From: JBFELU01 sp041551965
GTDB taxonomy: Bacteria > Actinomycetota > Acidimicrobiia > Spongiisociales > UBA11373
Direction: 5' to 3'
Length of the DNA stretch: 32,490 nt
Assembly (NCBI GenBank): GCA_041551965.1
Contig: JBFELU010000025.1
Location: forward strand, 1-32,490
The position numbers and the translations under genes were made by a program. Positions 1-7,816 of this stretch are shown in pieces (positions within the stretch are counted from its first letter, which is position 1; each line of letters begins with the position of its first letter). Below the pieces are notes generated by a model. That model was given only the letters and a program-made list of their open reading frames with translations. It ran no database searches and had not been told where the DNA came from.

Positions 1-55
1 AGTTCGACTCTTCCGGTGACCCTCATCGCAGCGGTCTACGTGGCCGACGGGATGA

Positions 56-244
56 TGGGCTTTCGACGACCTTCTCGGGACATCTCGTACCCTCGCACGC
101 GGCGGCGCCTACCAGGGCCATTCGGAGGATTTCGCTGCAGCGTTGCAGCGAGGAATTGCCAGCCGGGGCACCGCCTTCCAGCGTCGGCGAGACCTCTATC
201 GACTCCGTCAGCGGCTCGCGAACCTGATTGCGGGCACGGCCTGA
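56..244 (+). pseudogene. C-terminal coding remnant, function unknown
   Basis: Reading frame 2 is open from just after a stop at 53-55 to a TGA at 242-244. It gives about 62 residues rich in Arg, Ala and Leu (it contains RRRDLYRLRQRLANLIAG), which looks like the helical C-terminus of a real protein. There is no ATG, GTG or TTG near its beginning. Upstream of the stop, frame 1 reads VTLIAAVYVADG and would join it naturally if the four extra bases in GGGATGATGGGC were removed. I infer a gene entering from the left edge and interrupted by a frameshift. A chance open frame is the alternative. No family is recognised. The following 110 bases (245-355) hold nothing I can assign. Confidence 0.3.
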
Positions 245-355
245 TTGTGGAAACAGATTGCTTCGGCCCGGTCGCCGGAGGCCAGATGGCATTCCATGAG
301 GCGGGCGAAGCCGGACTCACGGAACGGGACATTCCTCAGCCGCGGGCCCCCGCCC

Positions 356-736
356 TCATCCCATGATCTGCTCGACCTCTTCGGGGTCGAGGTAGACCTT
401 CACAGTGGCGATCTTGCCGTCCCGCAACTCGACGACTTCGGTGAAGTCGAGGGTGTAGGGCGCTCCCGACGGAGCGGTTCCGGTGCTTCGGAACTCGACG
501 ACGGCGACATCGTCGCCTCCGACCAGCGCTTGGATCGACATCTGCTCGTTGGGGAGCAACCGGTGGAGTTCTTCGATGTGTTCCCTGATGGCGGGTAGGC
601 CCTCCTGCCAATCGCCGAGCGCACTCCAATAGCGGGCATCGGGGTGATAGAGAGCGGCGATTGCATCGGCGTCCTTGGCGTTGTAGGCCTCGACCATGCG
701 ATGGACGATCTCACGAGCGGCTTGCGGATCCAACAC
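356..736 (-). CDS. SnoaL-like / NTF2-fold protein
   Basis: A 126-residue protein of the SnoaL/ketosteroid-isomerase-like NTF2 fold, a cone-shaped alpha+beta barrel used by small isomerases, cyclases and binding proteins. Typical family features are the N-terminal helix ending in MVEAYNAKDADAIAALYHPDA, the strand pair around VAVVEFRSTGTAP, and the terminal EVVELRDGKIATVKVYLDP. The GTG start at 736 is preceded by a good ribosome site (GGGAGAGG, 4 bases upstream). A minus-strand TATGTT at 761-766 is a possible -10. The gene is divergent from the LLM oxidoreductase that follows. Its substrate is unknown; SnoaL members beside flavin or F420 oxidoreductases usually act on small ring compounds, so a role in the same pathway is an inference. 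Confidence 0.85.
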   Translation of the reverse strand: MLDPQAAREIVHRMVEAYNAKDADAIAALYHPDARYWSALGDWQEGLPAIREHIEELHRLLPNEQMSIQALVGGDDVAVVEFRSTGTAPSGAPYTLDFTEVVELRDGKIATVKVYLDPEEVEQIMG

Positions 737-801
737 GGGGCCTCTCCCTCGGCTGTCGTGAACATATCATGCGGCAATCTGCGGCGATGGCGGAGGCGAT
801 G

Positions 802-1782
802 ATGGGTCACGGTATCGGTCTGGTCCTGGGGAGCGCGGTCGCTCCTGAACTGCTGCCCGGGGCGGCGGCGACGGCCGAAGCGAGCGGCTTCGATGAGCTC
901 TGGCTGGCGGAGGACTACTTCTTCACCGGGGGCATCTCGGCGGCGACCATGGCCCTGGAGGCCACCGAATCGATGAAGGTGGGCCTCGGCATCGTGTCGG
1001 CCGTGGCACGTCACCCGGCCGTGTTGGCCATGGAGGTGTCGACCATCAGCCGGGTCCACCCCGGGCGGCTCATCGCCGGGTTGGGGCTCGGAGTGCCGGG
1101 TTGGATCCGCCAGATGGGCCTCTATCCACCGTCGGCGCTGGCGGCCATGAGGGAATCGGTGACCAGCGTCCGGCGACTCCTGGCGGGTGAGGAACTCACC
1201 GAGAAGGGCAAAGTCTTCGAGTTCGACTCGGTCAAGCTCACCTACCCGGAGCCGCAACCGACACCGGTGCACATGGGGGTGTCGGGCCCCAAGATGTTGC
1301 GTCTCAGTGGTGAGATCGCCGACGGCACGGTGCTGTCGGTGGCGACCAGCCACGAGTACGTGGGTTGGGCCCGGGAGCGAATCGACGAAGGGAGGGCAGA
1401 GGCGGGCCGGACCGATCATCACCAGATCACCATGTTCGCCATCTACTCCGTAGACGGCGACGGTGCGGCGGCGCGGGGTGCGGTCCGCGATCCCCTCGCT
1501 TTCTACAAGTCGAACGGGCCCAACGCGCTCACCGACGTGCACGGGATCTCAGAGCAGCTCGCCGACATCCTCAGCCGGGGCGGATACGACGCACTGGTGC
1601 GTGAAATGCCGGATGAGTGGATCGAGGATCTGACGATCGCCGGCACGCCGGCCGAGTGCGCCGCCAAGATTCGAGCGGCCTACGAGGCCGGTGCCGACAC
1701 GGTCGCACTGTTCCCCATGCCGACCGATCGGGTCGATGACCTGGTGCGGCTCACCGCCGACGAGGTGCTGCCGCTGCTCTAG
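802..1782 (+). CDS. LLM-class (probably F420-dependent) oxidoreductase
   Basis: About 326 residues of the luciferase-like monooxygenase superfamily, a TIM barrel that binds F420 or FMN. The N-terminus GHGIGLVLGSA is the first barrel strand; later come GFDELWLAEDYFF, the conserved GRLIAGLGLGVPGW segment, and the C-terminal pattern IAGTPAECAAKIRAAYEAGADTV, where the enzyme closes with a helix and strand typical of F420-type members. I prefer the ATG at 802 because GGAGG at 792-796 sits 5 bases upstream. In-frame ATGs at 769, 787 and 799 would add up to 11 residues. A TATCAT at 765-770 may be the -10. The 3' end faces the next, opposite SnoaL gene with a gap of 3 bases. In this superfamily the cofactor cannot be settled by eye. 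Confidence 0.9.
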   Translation: MGHGIGLVLGSAVAPELLPGAAATAEASGFDELWLAEDYFFTGGISAATMALEATESMKVGLGIVSAVARHPAVLAMEVSTISRVHPGRLIAGLGLGVPGWIRQMGLYPPSALAAMRESVTSVRRLLAGEELTEKGKVFEFDSVKLTYPEPQPTPVHMGVSGPKMLRLSGEIADGTVLSVATSHEYVGWARERIDEGRAEAGRTDHHQITMFAIYSVDGDGAAARGAVRDPLAFYKSNGPNALTDVHGISEQLADILSRGGYDALVREMPDEWIEDLTIAGTPAECAAKIRAAYEAGADTVALFPMPTDRVDDLVRLTADEVLPLL

Positions 1783-1785
1783 ACG

Positions 1786-2187
1786 TCAGATGGTGGGCCG
1801 TCCGAAGGCGGCGCGGTGGATCATCACGTCGTTGTTCTCGTGCAGCACGGTGATCTTTCCGTGCTGCACGCGGAACACGTCGACGCCGTGGTTCTCGTAG
1901 GGGTCGCCGTGGATGGTGACGGCCGTCTCATCCCAAACTGCCGCCGCCCACTCGCCGTCGACGACCTTGGTCCTGATCCGGAAGTCGAGTTCCCGCAGCA
2001 TCCCGGTGTTCACGCTGAAGAAGCGGCGGGCCTCGCCGATACCGAGGTAGGTGCCGCGACCCAGGAATCGGACCTCGACGTCGTCGCTCATCGTCGCCAG
2101 CATTCCCTCGTGGTCGCCGGCGAAGTAGGCCTCGTAGAGATCGTCGACGACCCTGTGCGTCTCGTGTTCCTGTTCTTCGGGGTTCAC
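1786..2187 (-). CDS. SnoaL-like / NTF2-fold protein (paralogue of the gene at 12058)
   Basis: A 133-residue SnoaL/ketosteroid-isomerase-like protein with the family pattern of N-terminal helices (VVDDLYEAYFAGDHEGML), a VEVRFLG strand and a C-terminal HGKITVLHENNDVM strand. It is clearly paralogous to the protein at 12058-12450: both carry EVRFLG, DGEWAA, a Glu-Thr-Ala motif, ENHGVDVFRV and ITVLHENND at matching places. The GTG start at 2187 has GGGAGG upstream at good spacing. It shares a 56-base divergent intergenic region with the next LLM gene. ATTATG at 2211-2216 reads CATAAT on this strand and could be its -10. The function is probably binding or isomerisation of a small organic compound; no catalytic residue can be named with confidence. 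Confidence 0.87.
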   Translation of the reverse strand: MNPEEQEHETHRVVDDLYEAYFAGDHEGMLATMSDDVEVRFLGRGTYLGIGEARRFFSVNTGMLRELDFRIRTKVVDGEWAAAVWDETAVTIHGDPYENHGVDVFRVQHGKITVLHENNDVMIHRAAFGRPTI

Positions 2188-2210
2188 TCATCCTCCCGCC
2201 CGAGGTCCTG

Positions 2211-2218
2211 ATTATGCT
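2211..2218. promoter_or_regulatory. Overlapping divergent -10 elements
   Basis: TATGCT (2213-2218, plus strand) and CATAAT (2211-2216, minus strand) overlap between the divergent SnoaL and LLM genes. The plus element would start RNA near 2225, which fits the LLM start at 2244 rather than the ATG at 2214. This is a motif reading only. Confidence 0.4.
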
Positions 2219-2243
2219 CGCGGCGCCCGGGAGGAGAAGCGGT

Positions 2244-3278
2244 TTGTCCGGCGGCGAGCGATTCCCCCGGTTCGGCCTCGGCGCGCCGACGGCCACCGAG
2301 GGGATGATGTATCCGGTGCCTTACGTGGATGAGGCGGATGCCGTCGGCCTCGCTGTGGAGGCCGAGCGGCTCGGATTCGACTCGGTGTGGGGCAACGACC
2401 ACGTCACCACCCAGCAATACGTGAGGGAAGAGTTCGTCGATCCACCGAACTTCTTCGATCCTCTCGGCTACCTGTCCTACGTGGCGGCGATCACCGAGCG
2501 AATTCGGCTGGCCACCTGCGTGCTGGTGATGGGATTCCGGCACCCCGTGTTGGTCGCCAAGCAGGCCGCCACCCTGGACCGACTCTCCGGCGGAAGGCTG
2601 GTGTTGGGGGTGGGCATCGGCGCGTACCGTGAGGAGTACGAGGCCATGTGGCCCGGGAAGCAGATTCATCGTGGGGAACACGCCGCCGAGTTCCTCGAAT
2701 CACTCGAGTTGCTCTTCACCGAGCGGCGGGCGTCGTTCCGGGGTCGCCACGTCTCCTTCGAGGACGTCGAGAGCCATCCCAAGCCCCTCCAGGATCCTCT
2801 GCCGATCCTCTCGGGGGGCAACTCGCCGGGCGCCCGGACCCGGGCGGCCCGGTTCGGGCATGGGTGGCTGCCGGCCTGTCTCACCCCGGCCGAGTACCGG
2901 TCCGGTCTCGATGAGATCGAGGTGTCGGCCGTTGCGGCGGGCCGGACTCTCCCCAGAGGCTTCGAGGCGGCGCTCCAGGTGGCGGTGTCGGTCGCCCCGA
3001 CTCACGAAGAGGCGGTCGATCGGTTCCGCTCGTCCCAGGTGTATGCCCATCTGCGTTCGCTCTCTTCCTCCACCATGCGCGGCAGGCTCGACGACGATCT
3101 GGTGGCGCGGAACTTGGTTGGCACCCCCGATACGATCGGTGAGCGGGTGGCCGAGTACACCGCGGCCGGGGTGAGGACGTTCGCCGGGCTGCTGTTCGCC
3201 GCCGACACGGTCGCCGAGACGCGGGAGGCCATGGAACGCTTTTCGGAGGGTGTGATGGAGCCGTTCGGCCGTGGATGA
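2244..3278 (+). CDS. LLM-class (probably F420-dependent) oxidoreductase
   Basis: About 344 residues of the luciferase-like monooxygenase superfamily. It starts with the first barrel strand (FPRFGLGAPTA) and has GFDSVWGNDHV, then DRLSGGRLVLGVG at about residues 112-123, the signature of F420-dependent LLM proteins. The C-terminal half has LVGTPDTIGERVAEYTAAGV, where the family usually recognises its closing helices. I choose the TTG at 2244 because GGGAGGAG (2229-2236) lies 7 bases before it and a likely -10 at 2213-2218 would exclude the in-frame ATG at 2214. The next gene starts inside its last codons (8-base overlap), so LLM, M24 peptidase and PLP enzyme form one operon. It is only distantly similar to the LLM protein at 802, so the two probably act on different intermediates. 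Confidence 0.9.
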   Translation: MSGGERFPRFGLGAPTATEGMMYPVPYVDEADAVGLAVEAERLGFDSVWGNDHVTTQQYVREEFVDPPNFFDPLGYLSYVAAITERIRLATCVLVMGFRHPVLVAKQAATLDRLSGGRLVLGVGIGAYREEYEAMWPGKQIHRGEHAAEFLESLELLFTERRASFRGRHVSFEDVESHPKPLQDPLPILSGGNSPGARTRAARFGHGWLPACLTPAEYRSGLDEIEVSAVAAGRTLPRGFEAALQVAVSVAPTHEEAVDRFRSSQVYAHLRSLSSSTMRGRLDDDLVARNLVGTPDTIGERVAEYTAAGVRTFAGLLFAADTVAETREAMERFSEGVMEPFGRG

Positions 3279-4389
3279 GCTCACCGCCTCGACCTCGACG
3301 CGGCTGCGCCGGGCCCTGGAGACCTCGCCGTACGACTGGCTGGTGCTGACCCACCCGGCCAATGTGGCCTACGCCACCGGTTATCGCAGTGTGGCCGGCG
3401 ACATCTTCAGGAGCCATCGCATGGCGGTGGTGATGAGTGTCGAGGATCTGATCCTGGTGGCACCGGCCGCCGACGGTGCGGCGGCAACGGAGACGGCGGT
3501 CGCGCCCGACCGATTGGTGCCGTACGGACGGTTCTTCTTCGAGAGCAGGGATGACTCGCACCCCGAGATGGCCGATGTCCATCCGACGTTTGAGGCGGCA
3601 ATGGAGACCGCCATGGCGAGGACGAGCGGCCGGGTCGGCGGCGACGGGGATGTCGGCTTTGGATCGGTGGAGAGGGCTGCCGAGTGGATGGCGGCCCTCC
3701 GGTCCACCAAGACCCCGGAAGAGATCGACTGCCTGGCGGCCGCCGCAGAGCTCGCCGAGAGGGGCATCGGCGCCGCTCTCACCGCCGCCGCACCGGGAGT
3801 GACCGAGCGCCAGTTGAAGCGGATCATCGCGGCCACGATGGCCGAAGGCGGGGGATATCCCCGGTTCGTGGTGGTCACCGCCGGTGAGCGGAGCGCTCTC
3901 AGCGATGCCAGGGCGTCGACCAGGCCCCTGATGGAGGGGGATCTGGTCCGCTTCGATGTCGGCTGCACCTACCAGGGGTACTGGTCGGACGTGGGCCGGA
4001 CCGCGGTGGTGGGTGCCCCCAGTCGCGAGCAGGAGGATCGCTATGCGGCGATCCTGGCGGGGGAGGAGGCGCAGCTCGTCGCCGCTCGGCCGGGATTGAC
4101 GGCCGCAGCGTTGTTCGAGGTCGCCGTGGCCGCAGTCGAGGAGCACGGTCTGCGCCCGTACCGGCGCCACCATTGCGGCCACGGGATCGGCACCGAGGTC
4201 TACGAGACGCCGGTGGTGGCTCCCGGAGTCGACATACCGCTTGAACGGGACATGGTGCTGTGCGTGGAAACCCCGTTCTATGAGCTCGGGTGGGGAGGCA
4301 TGATGGTGGAGGACACGATCTCGATCACCGCCGACGGGGCCAGGCGGCTGACGCAGTCCGATCGGTCGCTGAGGGTCATCGAGCCGTGA
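3271..4389 (+). CDS. M24-family metallopeptidase (Xaa-Pro aminopeptidase/dipeptidase-like)
   Basis: A 372-residue protein with the N-terminal creatinase-like domain (about residues 1-140) and the C-terminal pita-bread metal domain. The five expected metal ligands are all present: Asp229 (VRFDVGC), Asp240 (WSDVGRT), His304 (CGHGIG), Glu333 (VETPFY) and Glu347 (MVEDT). It should therefore bind two divalent metals and cleave, or hydrolyse a C-N bond in, a small peptide-like or creatine-like substrate. M24 members in catabolic loci often act on amino-acid derivatives rather than proteins. The GTG start lies within the end of the LLM gene, and its stop overlaps the next start by 4 bases (GTGA), which indicates translational coupling. 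The cytoplasm is expected since no signal peptide is visible. Confidence 0.92.
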   Translation: MDELTASTSTRLRRALETSPYDWLVLTHPANVAYATGYRSVAGDIFRSHRMAVVMSVEDLILVAPAADGAAATETAVAPDRLVPYGRFFFESRDDSHPEMADVHPTFEAAMETAMARTSGRVGGDGDVGFGSVERAAEWMAALRSTKTPEEIDCLAAAAELAERGIGAALTAAAPGVTERQLKRIIAATMAEGGGYPRFVVVTAGERSALSDARASTRPLMEGDLVRFDVGCTYQGYWSDVGRTAVVGAPSREQEDRYAAILAGEEAQLVAARPGLTAAALFEVAVAAVEEHGLRPYRRHHCGHGIGTEVYETPVVAPGVDIPLERDMVLCVETPFYELGWGGMMVEDTISITADGARRLTQSDRSLRVIEP

Positions 4390-5609
4390 GCGCCTTCACC
4401 GGAGAGCTGGCCTGCGCCCGGTGCGGCGGGGTCCCCCAAGAGGCCTTCTCGGGTTGCCCCTCCTGCCGAGCCGAGGGGGTGCCGGCCAACGTGCACCCGG
4501 TCTACGACCCCGGCCGGGGAACCGAACGCGATCCCGGAGCCCCGGGCCTGTTCCGGTACCGACGGATGCTCCCGATCCCGGACGGGGCCCCGGCGGTGTC
4601 GCTCGGTGAGGGCAACACCGCGTTGGTCCCGATGGAGCGGCTCGGTGAGGAGCTCGGCCTGAGCAGGCTCTTCCTGAAGGATGAGACCCGCAACCCCACC
4701 TGGTCGTACAAGGACCGGCTGGCGGCCGTCGCCGTCACCGCCGCCGCGGCCGCCGGTGCCGACACGATCGTGGTGGGGACGACCGGCAACCACGGTGCGG
4801 CGGCCGCGGCCTATGCGGCGGCGGCGGGCCTTCGCTGCGTGGCCCTCACCCTGGTCTCGGTTCCGGAGACGATGAAGGTCCTGATGCAGGTGTTCGGGGC
4901 CGACGTGGTGGCCGTCCCCAACTCGGCAGATCGATGGACCCTGATGCGCCTGCTCGTCGCCGAACGGGGCTGGGTTCCCCTTTCGGGATTGGCCGATCCT
5001 CCGGTCGGATCCAATCCCTTCGGGATCGATGGCTACAAGACGATCGCCTATGAGTTGGTGGAGGACCTGGGTGGTGCTCCCGACGTGGTCTTGGTCCCGG
5101 TCGCCTACGGCGACGGTCTGATCGGGATCCATCGCGGGTTCGTCGACTTGCTCCATGGTGGGTCCATCGAGGCGCTGCCGCGGATGGTGGCTGTCGAGCC
5201 CTTCGGGCCCTACGCCGCCAGCCTCGCGGTCGACGGGGACGTGCCGGTGCGGGTCGATGGCGGCTCGAGCGTGGCCTTCTCGATCGCCAGCCCACTGGCC
5301 ACCTATCAGGGAGTGCGGGCGCTGCGGGAGAGCGGTGGCACGGCCGTCGTGGTCGGCGACGATGCCGAGATCCTGGCGGCCCAGCGTCGCCTGGCTTCGC
5401 AGGAGGGCCTCTACCTGGAGGCCTCGGCGGCCATCGCTCTGCCGGGTCTGGCGCGGCTACGAGCCGGCGGCGAGCTGGGCCCGGATGAGACGGTCGTGAT
5501 CGTCGGCACCTCGTCGGGCCTCAAGGACGTCGGGGCCACCGCCGCCTCCCTCCCGGATGTGCCGGTGATACCACCGGAGATCGGCGCGCTCGATTCGGCT
5601 ATTCGATGA
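4386..5609 (+). CDS. Threonine-synthase-like PLP-dependent enzyme with zinc ribbon
   Basis: A 407-residue fold-type II PLP enzyme. Residues 10-27 form a four-cysteine zinc ribbon (Cys10, Cys13, Cys24, Cys27), as in class II threonine synthases. The PLP-binding lysine is Lys109 in PTWSYKDR, followed by the phosphate/carboxylate loop GTTGNHGAA (about 131-139). The second Gly loop reads VAYGDGLIGIHRGF, where threonine synthases usually have a GNGG-like loop. The GTG start overlaps the M24 stop by 4 bases, so it is the third gene of the operon. Because it sits among catabolic genes rather than thrB/hom, a beta/gamma-replacement or lyase role on an amino-acid intermediate is likelier than threonine synthesis, but this is an inference. 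Its 3' end overlaps the convergent HapK-like gene by 11 bases. Confidence 0.88.
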   Translation: MSAFTGELACARCGGVPQEAFSGCPSCRAEGVPANVHPVYDPGRGTERDPGAPGLFRYRRMLPIPDGAPAVSLGEGNTALVPMERLGEELGLSRLFLKDETRNPTWSYKDRLAAVAVTAAAAAGADTIVVGTTGNHGAAAAAYAAAAGLRCVALTLVSVPETMKVLMQVFGADVVAVPNSADRWTLMRLLVAERGWVPLSGLADPPVGSNPFGIDGYKTIAYELVEDLGGAPDVVLVPVAYGDGLIGIHRGFVDLLHGGSIEALPRMVAVEPFGPYAASLAVDGDVPVRVDGGSSVAFSIASPLATYQGVRALRESGGTAVVVGDDAEILAAQRRLASQEGLYLEASAAIALPGLARLRAGGELGPDETVVIVGTSSGLKDVGATAASLPDVPVIPPEIGALDSAIR

Positions 5610-5913
5610 GGGTGCCGTACGCGGAGTCGGCCGGTCCCACGAACGAACGAAGCTCGGCGATGAACCGGTCGCGGTCGAGTAGGCCTTCGAGGTCACGCCG
5701 ATAGTCGTCGAGATCGGTGATCTCGACGACCTCCACGAAGTCGTAAGGGACCCCCGAGTCCCGAAACGGACCGTCGACCCTGACGACTTCGTAGGAGACG
5801 ATCGAGGGGATCGACCGGGCGGTCGGGTAGTCGACCTCCCGCACCCATCGCTCGTAGTCGGCTCCGTCGACCCCTTCGTTCAGCCGGTTGAAGAAGAACA
5901 CTCTGGTGGTCAT
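5599..5913 (-). CDS. HapK/RedY-like small protein (dimeric alpha-beta barrel)
   Basis: A 104-residue protein of the family called REDY-like protein HapK, named after pigment-pathway proteins and belonging to the ferredoxin-like dimeric alpha-beta barrels (the EthD fold). Family-like features are the N-terminal strand TTRVFFFNRLNEGVD, the ADYERWVREVDYPTARSIPS helix and the FVEVVEITDLDDYRRDLE strand-helix. The ATG overlaps the upstream DUF1177 stop by 4 bases (ATGA), so the two genes are translationally coupled. Its reaction is unknown; related folds handle reactive ring intermediates or act as monooxygenases. The family name comes from memory, so moderate confidence applies to it, higher to the gene itself. 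Confidence 0.8.
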   Translation of the reverse strand: MTTRVFFFNRLNEGVDGADYERWVREVDYPTARSIPSIVSYEVVRVDGPFRDSGVPYDFVEVVEITDLDDYRRDLEGLLDRDRFIAELRSFVGPADSAYGTLIE

Positions 5914-6836
5914 GATCCGTCTCCCTGGAGGTGGGTCATCCTTCCGTACCGCTCCTCGGCGCGAGCCCAGTCATCCGGGTCGAAGAGGGCCACGGTGCCC
6001 GAGCCGATCCCCTTGGCGACCTCGATCACGAATCGCACCGCCTCGGCGAGGTCGACCGGATGGTTGGCACCGGTGGCGCTGCCCGGCACGGCCGTCTCGG
6101 CGGTGAGGGCCACCCCGACGACCGGCGCCGCCGTGGCGACGGCGGGTTGCACGATGCTGTTGACGTGATAGAGCCCGTTGCCGTACGGCGTGATGTCGTA
6201 GGTGGAGAGCGGGAGTACGGCGGGGGGCCGTCCCGACACCCATTCGTATAGGTCGAGGAGGTCCGGAGCCACAGGGAGGATGTAGCCCTCCTTGATCGTG
6301 GGGGTGATCGCAAAACCGCGCCGGTTGAGGATGCGGTTCCCCTTGGTGGCGTCGACGGCCAGAACGGCCTCCATTGCCGGGTCGACCTCGTGCTCGTTCA
6401 TGATCTCCATCGGGACCGGGGTCCCCATGAAAGGGACCGGTTCGTGTGGCTGGGTGGGAGCATCCGGGCAGACGTGGGTGGTGATGATCACATCACCGGG
6501 GAGGCGATCGTCCCGCTCGGCCATCACCGCCAGCTTCATGGCGGCCGCCACGGCCGCCACCGCGCCGTCGGCGTCGGAGACCATGCCGACCTGCTCGGGC
6601 CGGGCGCCAACGCCGCCGAGCCGCCCGATGATCCCGGTGGTGGGCGCCGGTCCCCCCGAGATGCGCCCCGAAGCTCCGGGGACGAGTGTCTTGATGAAGG
6701 TGGTCGACCGATCTTCGTCGTGCACCGTCTCGAGGGAGACCTCGAGGCCCTTGCGTTGGAGGACGTCGGCCACGTCGCGGCCGGTGACCCATCCGTCGAG
6801 CAGGTCGAGTGCCTCGAGGACTCGTTGCAGCGCCAC
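5910..6836 (-). CDS. DUF1177 family protein
   Basis: A 308-residue protein matching DUF1177 over its full length. Typical landmarks are STTFIKTLVPG (about 44-54), TGIIGRLGGVGARPE (67-81), VGMVSDADGAVAA, THVCPDAPTQPHEPVPFMGT (120-139), VDATKGNRILNRRGFA (161-176), DITPYGNGLYHVNS (214-227) and TAETAVPGSATGANH. The His/Cys/Asp-rich stretch at 120-132 could bind metal, which is inference. No reaction is established for the family; members sit next to peptidases, hydantoin- or amino-acid-related enzymes and DUF917 proteins. The GTG start at 6836 is preceded by GAGGGAG. The gene is divergent from the dehydrogenase at 6874 (37-base gap) and coupled to the HapK-like gene. Confidence 0.9.
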   Translation of the reverse strand: MALQRVLEALDLLDGWVTGRDVADVLQRKGLEVSLETVHDEDRSTTFIKTLVPGASGRISGGPAPTTGIIGRLGGVGARPEQVGMVSDADGAVAAVAAAMKLAVMAERDDRLPGDVIITTHVCPDAPTQPHEPVPFMGTPVPMEIMNEHEVDPAMEAVLAVDATKGNRILNRRGFAITPTIKEGYILPVAPDLLDLYEWVSGRPPAVLPLSTYDITPYGNGLYHVNSIVQPAVATAAPVVGVALTAETAVPGSATGANHPVDLAEAVRFVIEVAKGIGSGTVALFDPDDWARAEERYGRMTHLQGDGS

Positions 6837-6859
6837 GTCTCTCCCTCTGTCGGGGGTCG

Positions 6860-6865
6860 TAGTGT
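6860..6865 (+). promoter_or_regulatory. -10 element for a leaderless mRNA
   Basis: TAGTGT ends 8 bases before the ATG at 6874, placing the expected RNA start at or next to the A of the start codon. There is no ribosome site before that ATG, which agrees with leaderless translation. Confidence 0.5.
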
Positions 6866-6873
6866 ATGGGCCC

Positions 6874-7806
6874 ATGAGCCGGGCTCGTGATGCCGTGGTC
6901 TTGCACCCCCTGCACTCTCCGGGGTTCCCCGAGTTGCTCGGTGAGCTCCCGGATCTCGATCTGGTGGTGCCGATGGACGGCGACGGGGTGGTCGCCGAAC
7001 TGGAGCAGGGGCGTCCGATCCTGCTGACGTTCCTGTGGGACGATCGCTTCCTGACGGACGGCCTCCGCTGGATCCAGGCGATCTCGGCGGGCATCGAGCA
7101 GTTTCCCCTCGACGAGATCCGGCAGCGGGGCATCACGCTGACCTCGGCTCGAGGTGCACATTCCCCGGCGGTGGCCGAGCATGCGATCGCCCTGCTCATG
7201 GCCGTCGTTCGCGGCGTCGGGGTGTCGGTGCGGGGGGCCGCCGACCGGGTGTGGGCCCCGCAGCCCGCCTTCGAGGTAGCCGGGCGGACGCTCGGCGTGC
7301 TCGGGCTCGGTTCGATCGGTGAGGAGGTGGCCCGGCGAGCCGTGGGGCTGGGGATGAGGGTGATCGGGACCAAGCGACGGCCCGACGAATACCGGGGGGT
7401 TGCCGAGAGGGTGGTGGGACCATCAGAGACCCTGGAGGTGTTCGGCGAGGCCGATGCGGTGGTGATCGCCCTTCCCACCTCGCCGGAGACCGAGAGCGTG
7501 GTGGGAGCCGACGAACTGGCCGCCCTGGAAGGAGGCTGGCTGGTGAACATCGGTCGCGGTTCGGTCCTCGATGAGGAAGCCCTCATCGAGGCTCTGCGGT
7601 CCGGGACGCTGCGGGGAGCCGGGCTCGATGTGTTTGCCACCGAGCCGCTCCCGGCAGACTCCCCATTGTGGGATCTTCCCAGCGTGGTCGTCACGCCCCA
7701 CGTGGCTTGGTCGACGGATCGTTTGCCGGGTCGGTTGGTGGCTGCCTTCTCGGCGAACCGGCGGGCGTATCACGGGGAAGCCGAGTGGATGACGAGAGTG
7801 GTGTGA
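6874..7806 (+). CDS. D-2-hydroxyacid dehydrogenase (NAD-binding)
   Basis: A 310-residue member of the D-isomer-specific 2-hydroxyacid dehydrogenases. The substrate domain is split around an inserted Rossmann domain with GVLGLGSIGEEVA at about residues 138-150. The catalytic triad is visible: Arg in NIGRGSVLDEEAL, Glu in FATEPLPADSP and His in VVTPHVAWS. It should interconvert a 2-keto and a D-2-hydroxy acid in the cytoplasm. The ATG at 6874 is chosen because a -10 lies just upstream and the frame's earlier part is the shadow of DUF1177. An SDR follows after 10 bases with a strong ribosome site, so both are probably cotranscribed. The protein is clearly different from the second D-2-hydroxyacid dehydrogenase at 8641. 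Confidence 0.92.
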   Translation: MSRARDAVVLHPLHSPGFPELLGELPDLDLVVPMDGDGVVAELEQGRPILLTFLWDDRFLTDGLRWIQAISAGIEQFPLDEIRQRGITLTSARGAHSPAVAEHAIALLMAVVRGVGVSVRGAADRVWAPQPAFEVAGRTLGVLGLGSIGEEVARRAVGLGMRVIGTKRRPDEYRGVAERVVGPSETLEVFGEADAVVIALPTSPETESVVGADELAALEGGWLVNIGRGSVLDEEALIEALRSGTLRGAGLDVFATEPLPADSPLWDLPSVVVTPHVAWSTDRLPGRLVAAFSANRRAYHGEAEWMTRVV

Positions 7807-7816
7807 GGAGGATGGC

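Noticed and set aside
2214..3278. ATG at 2214 as start of the second LLM gene
   Set aside because: It has no ribosome site and lies within the probable -10; TTG at 2244 has an ideal site.
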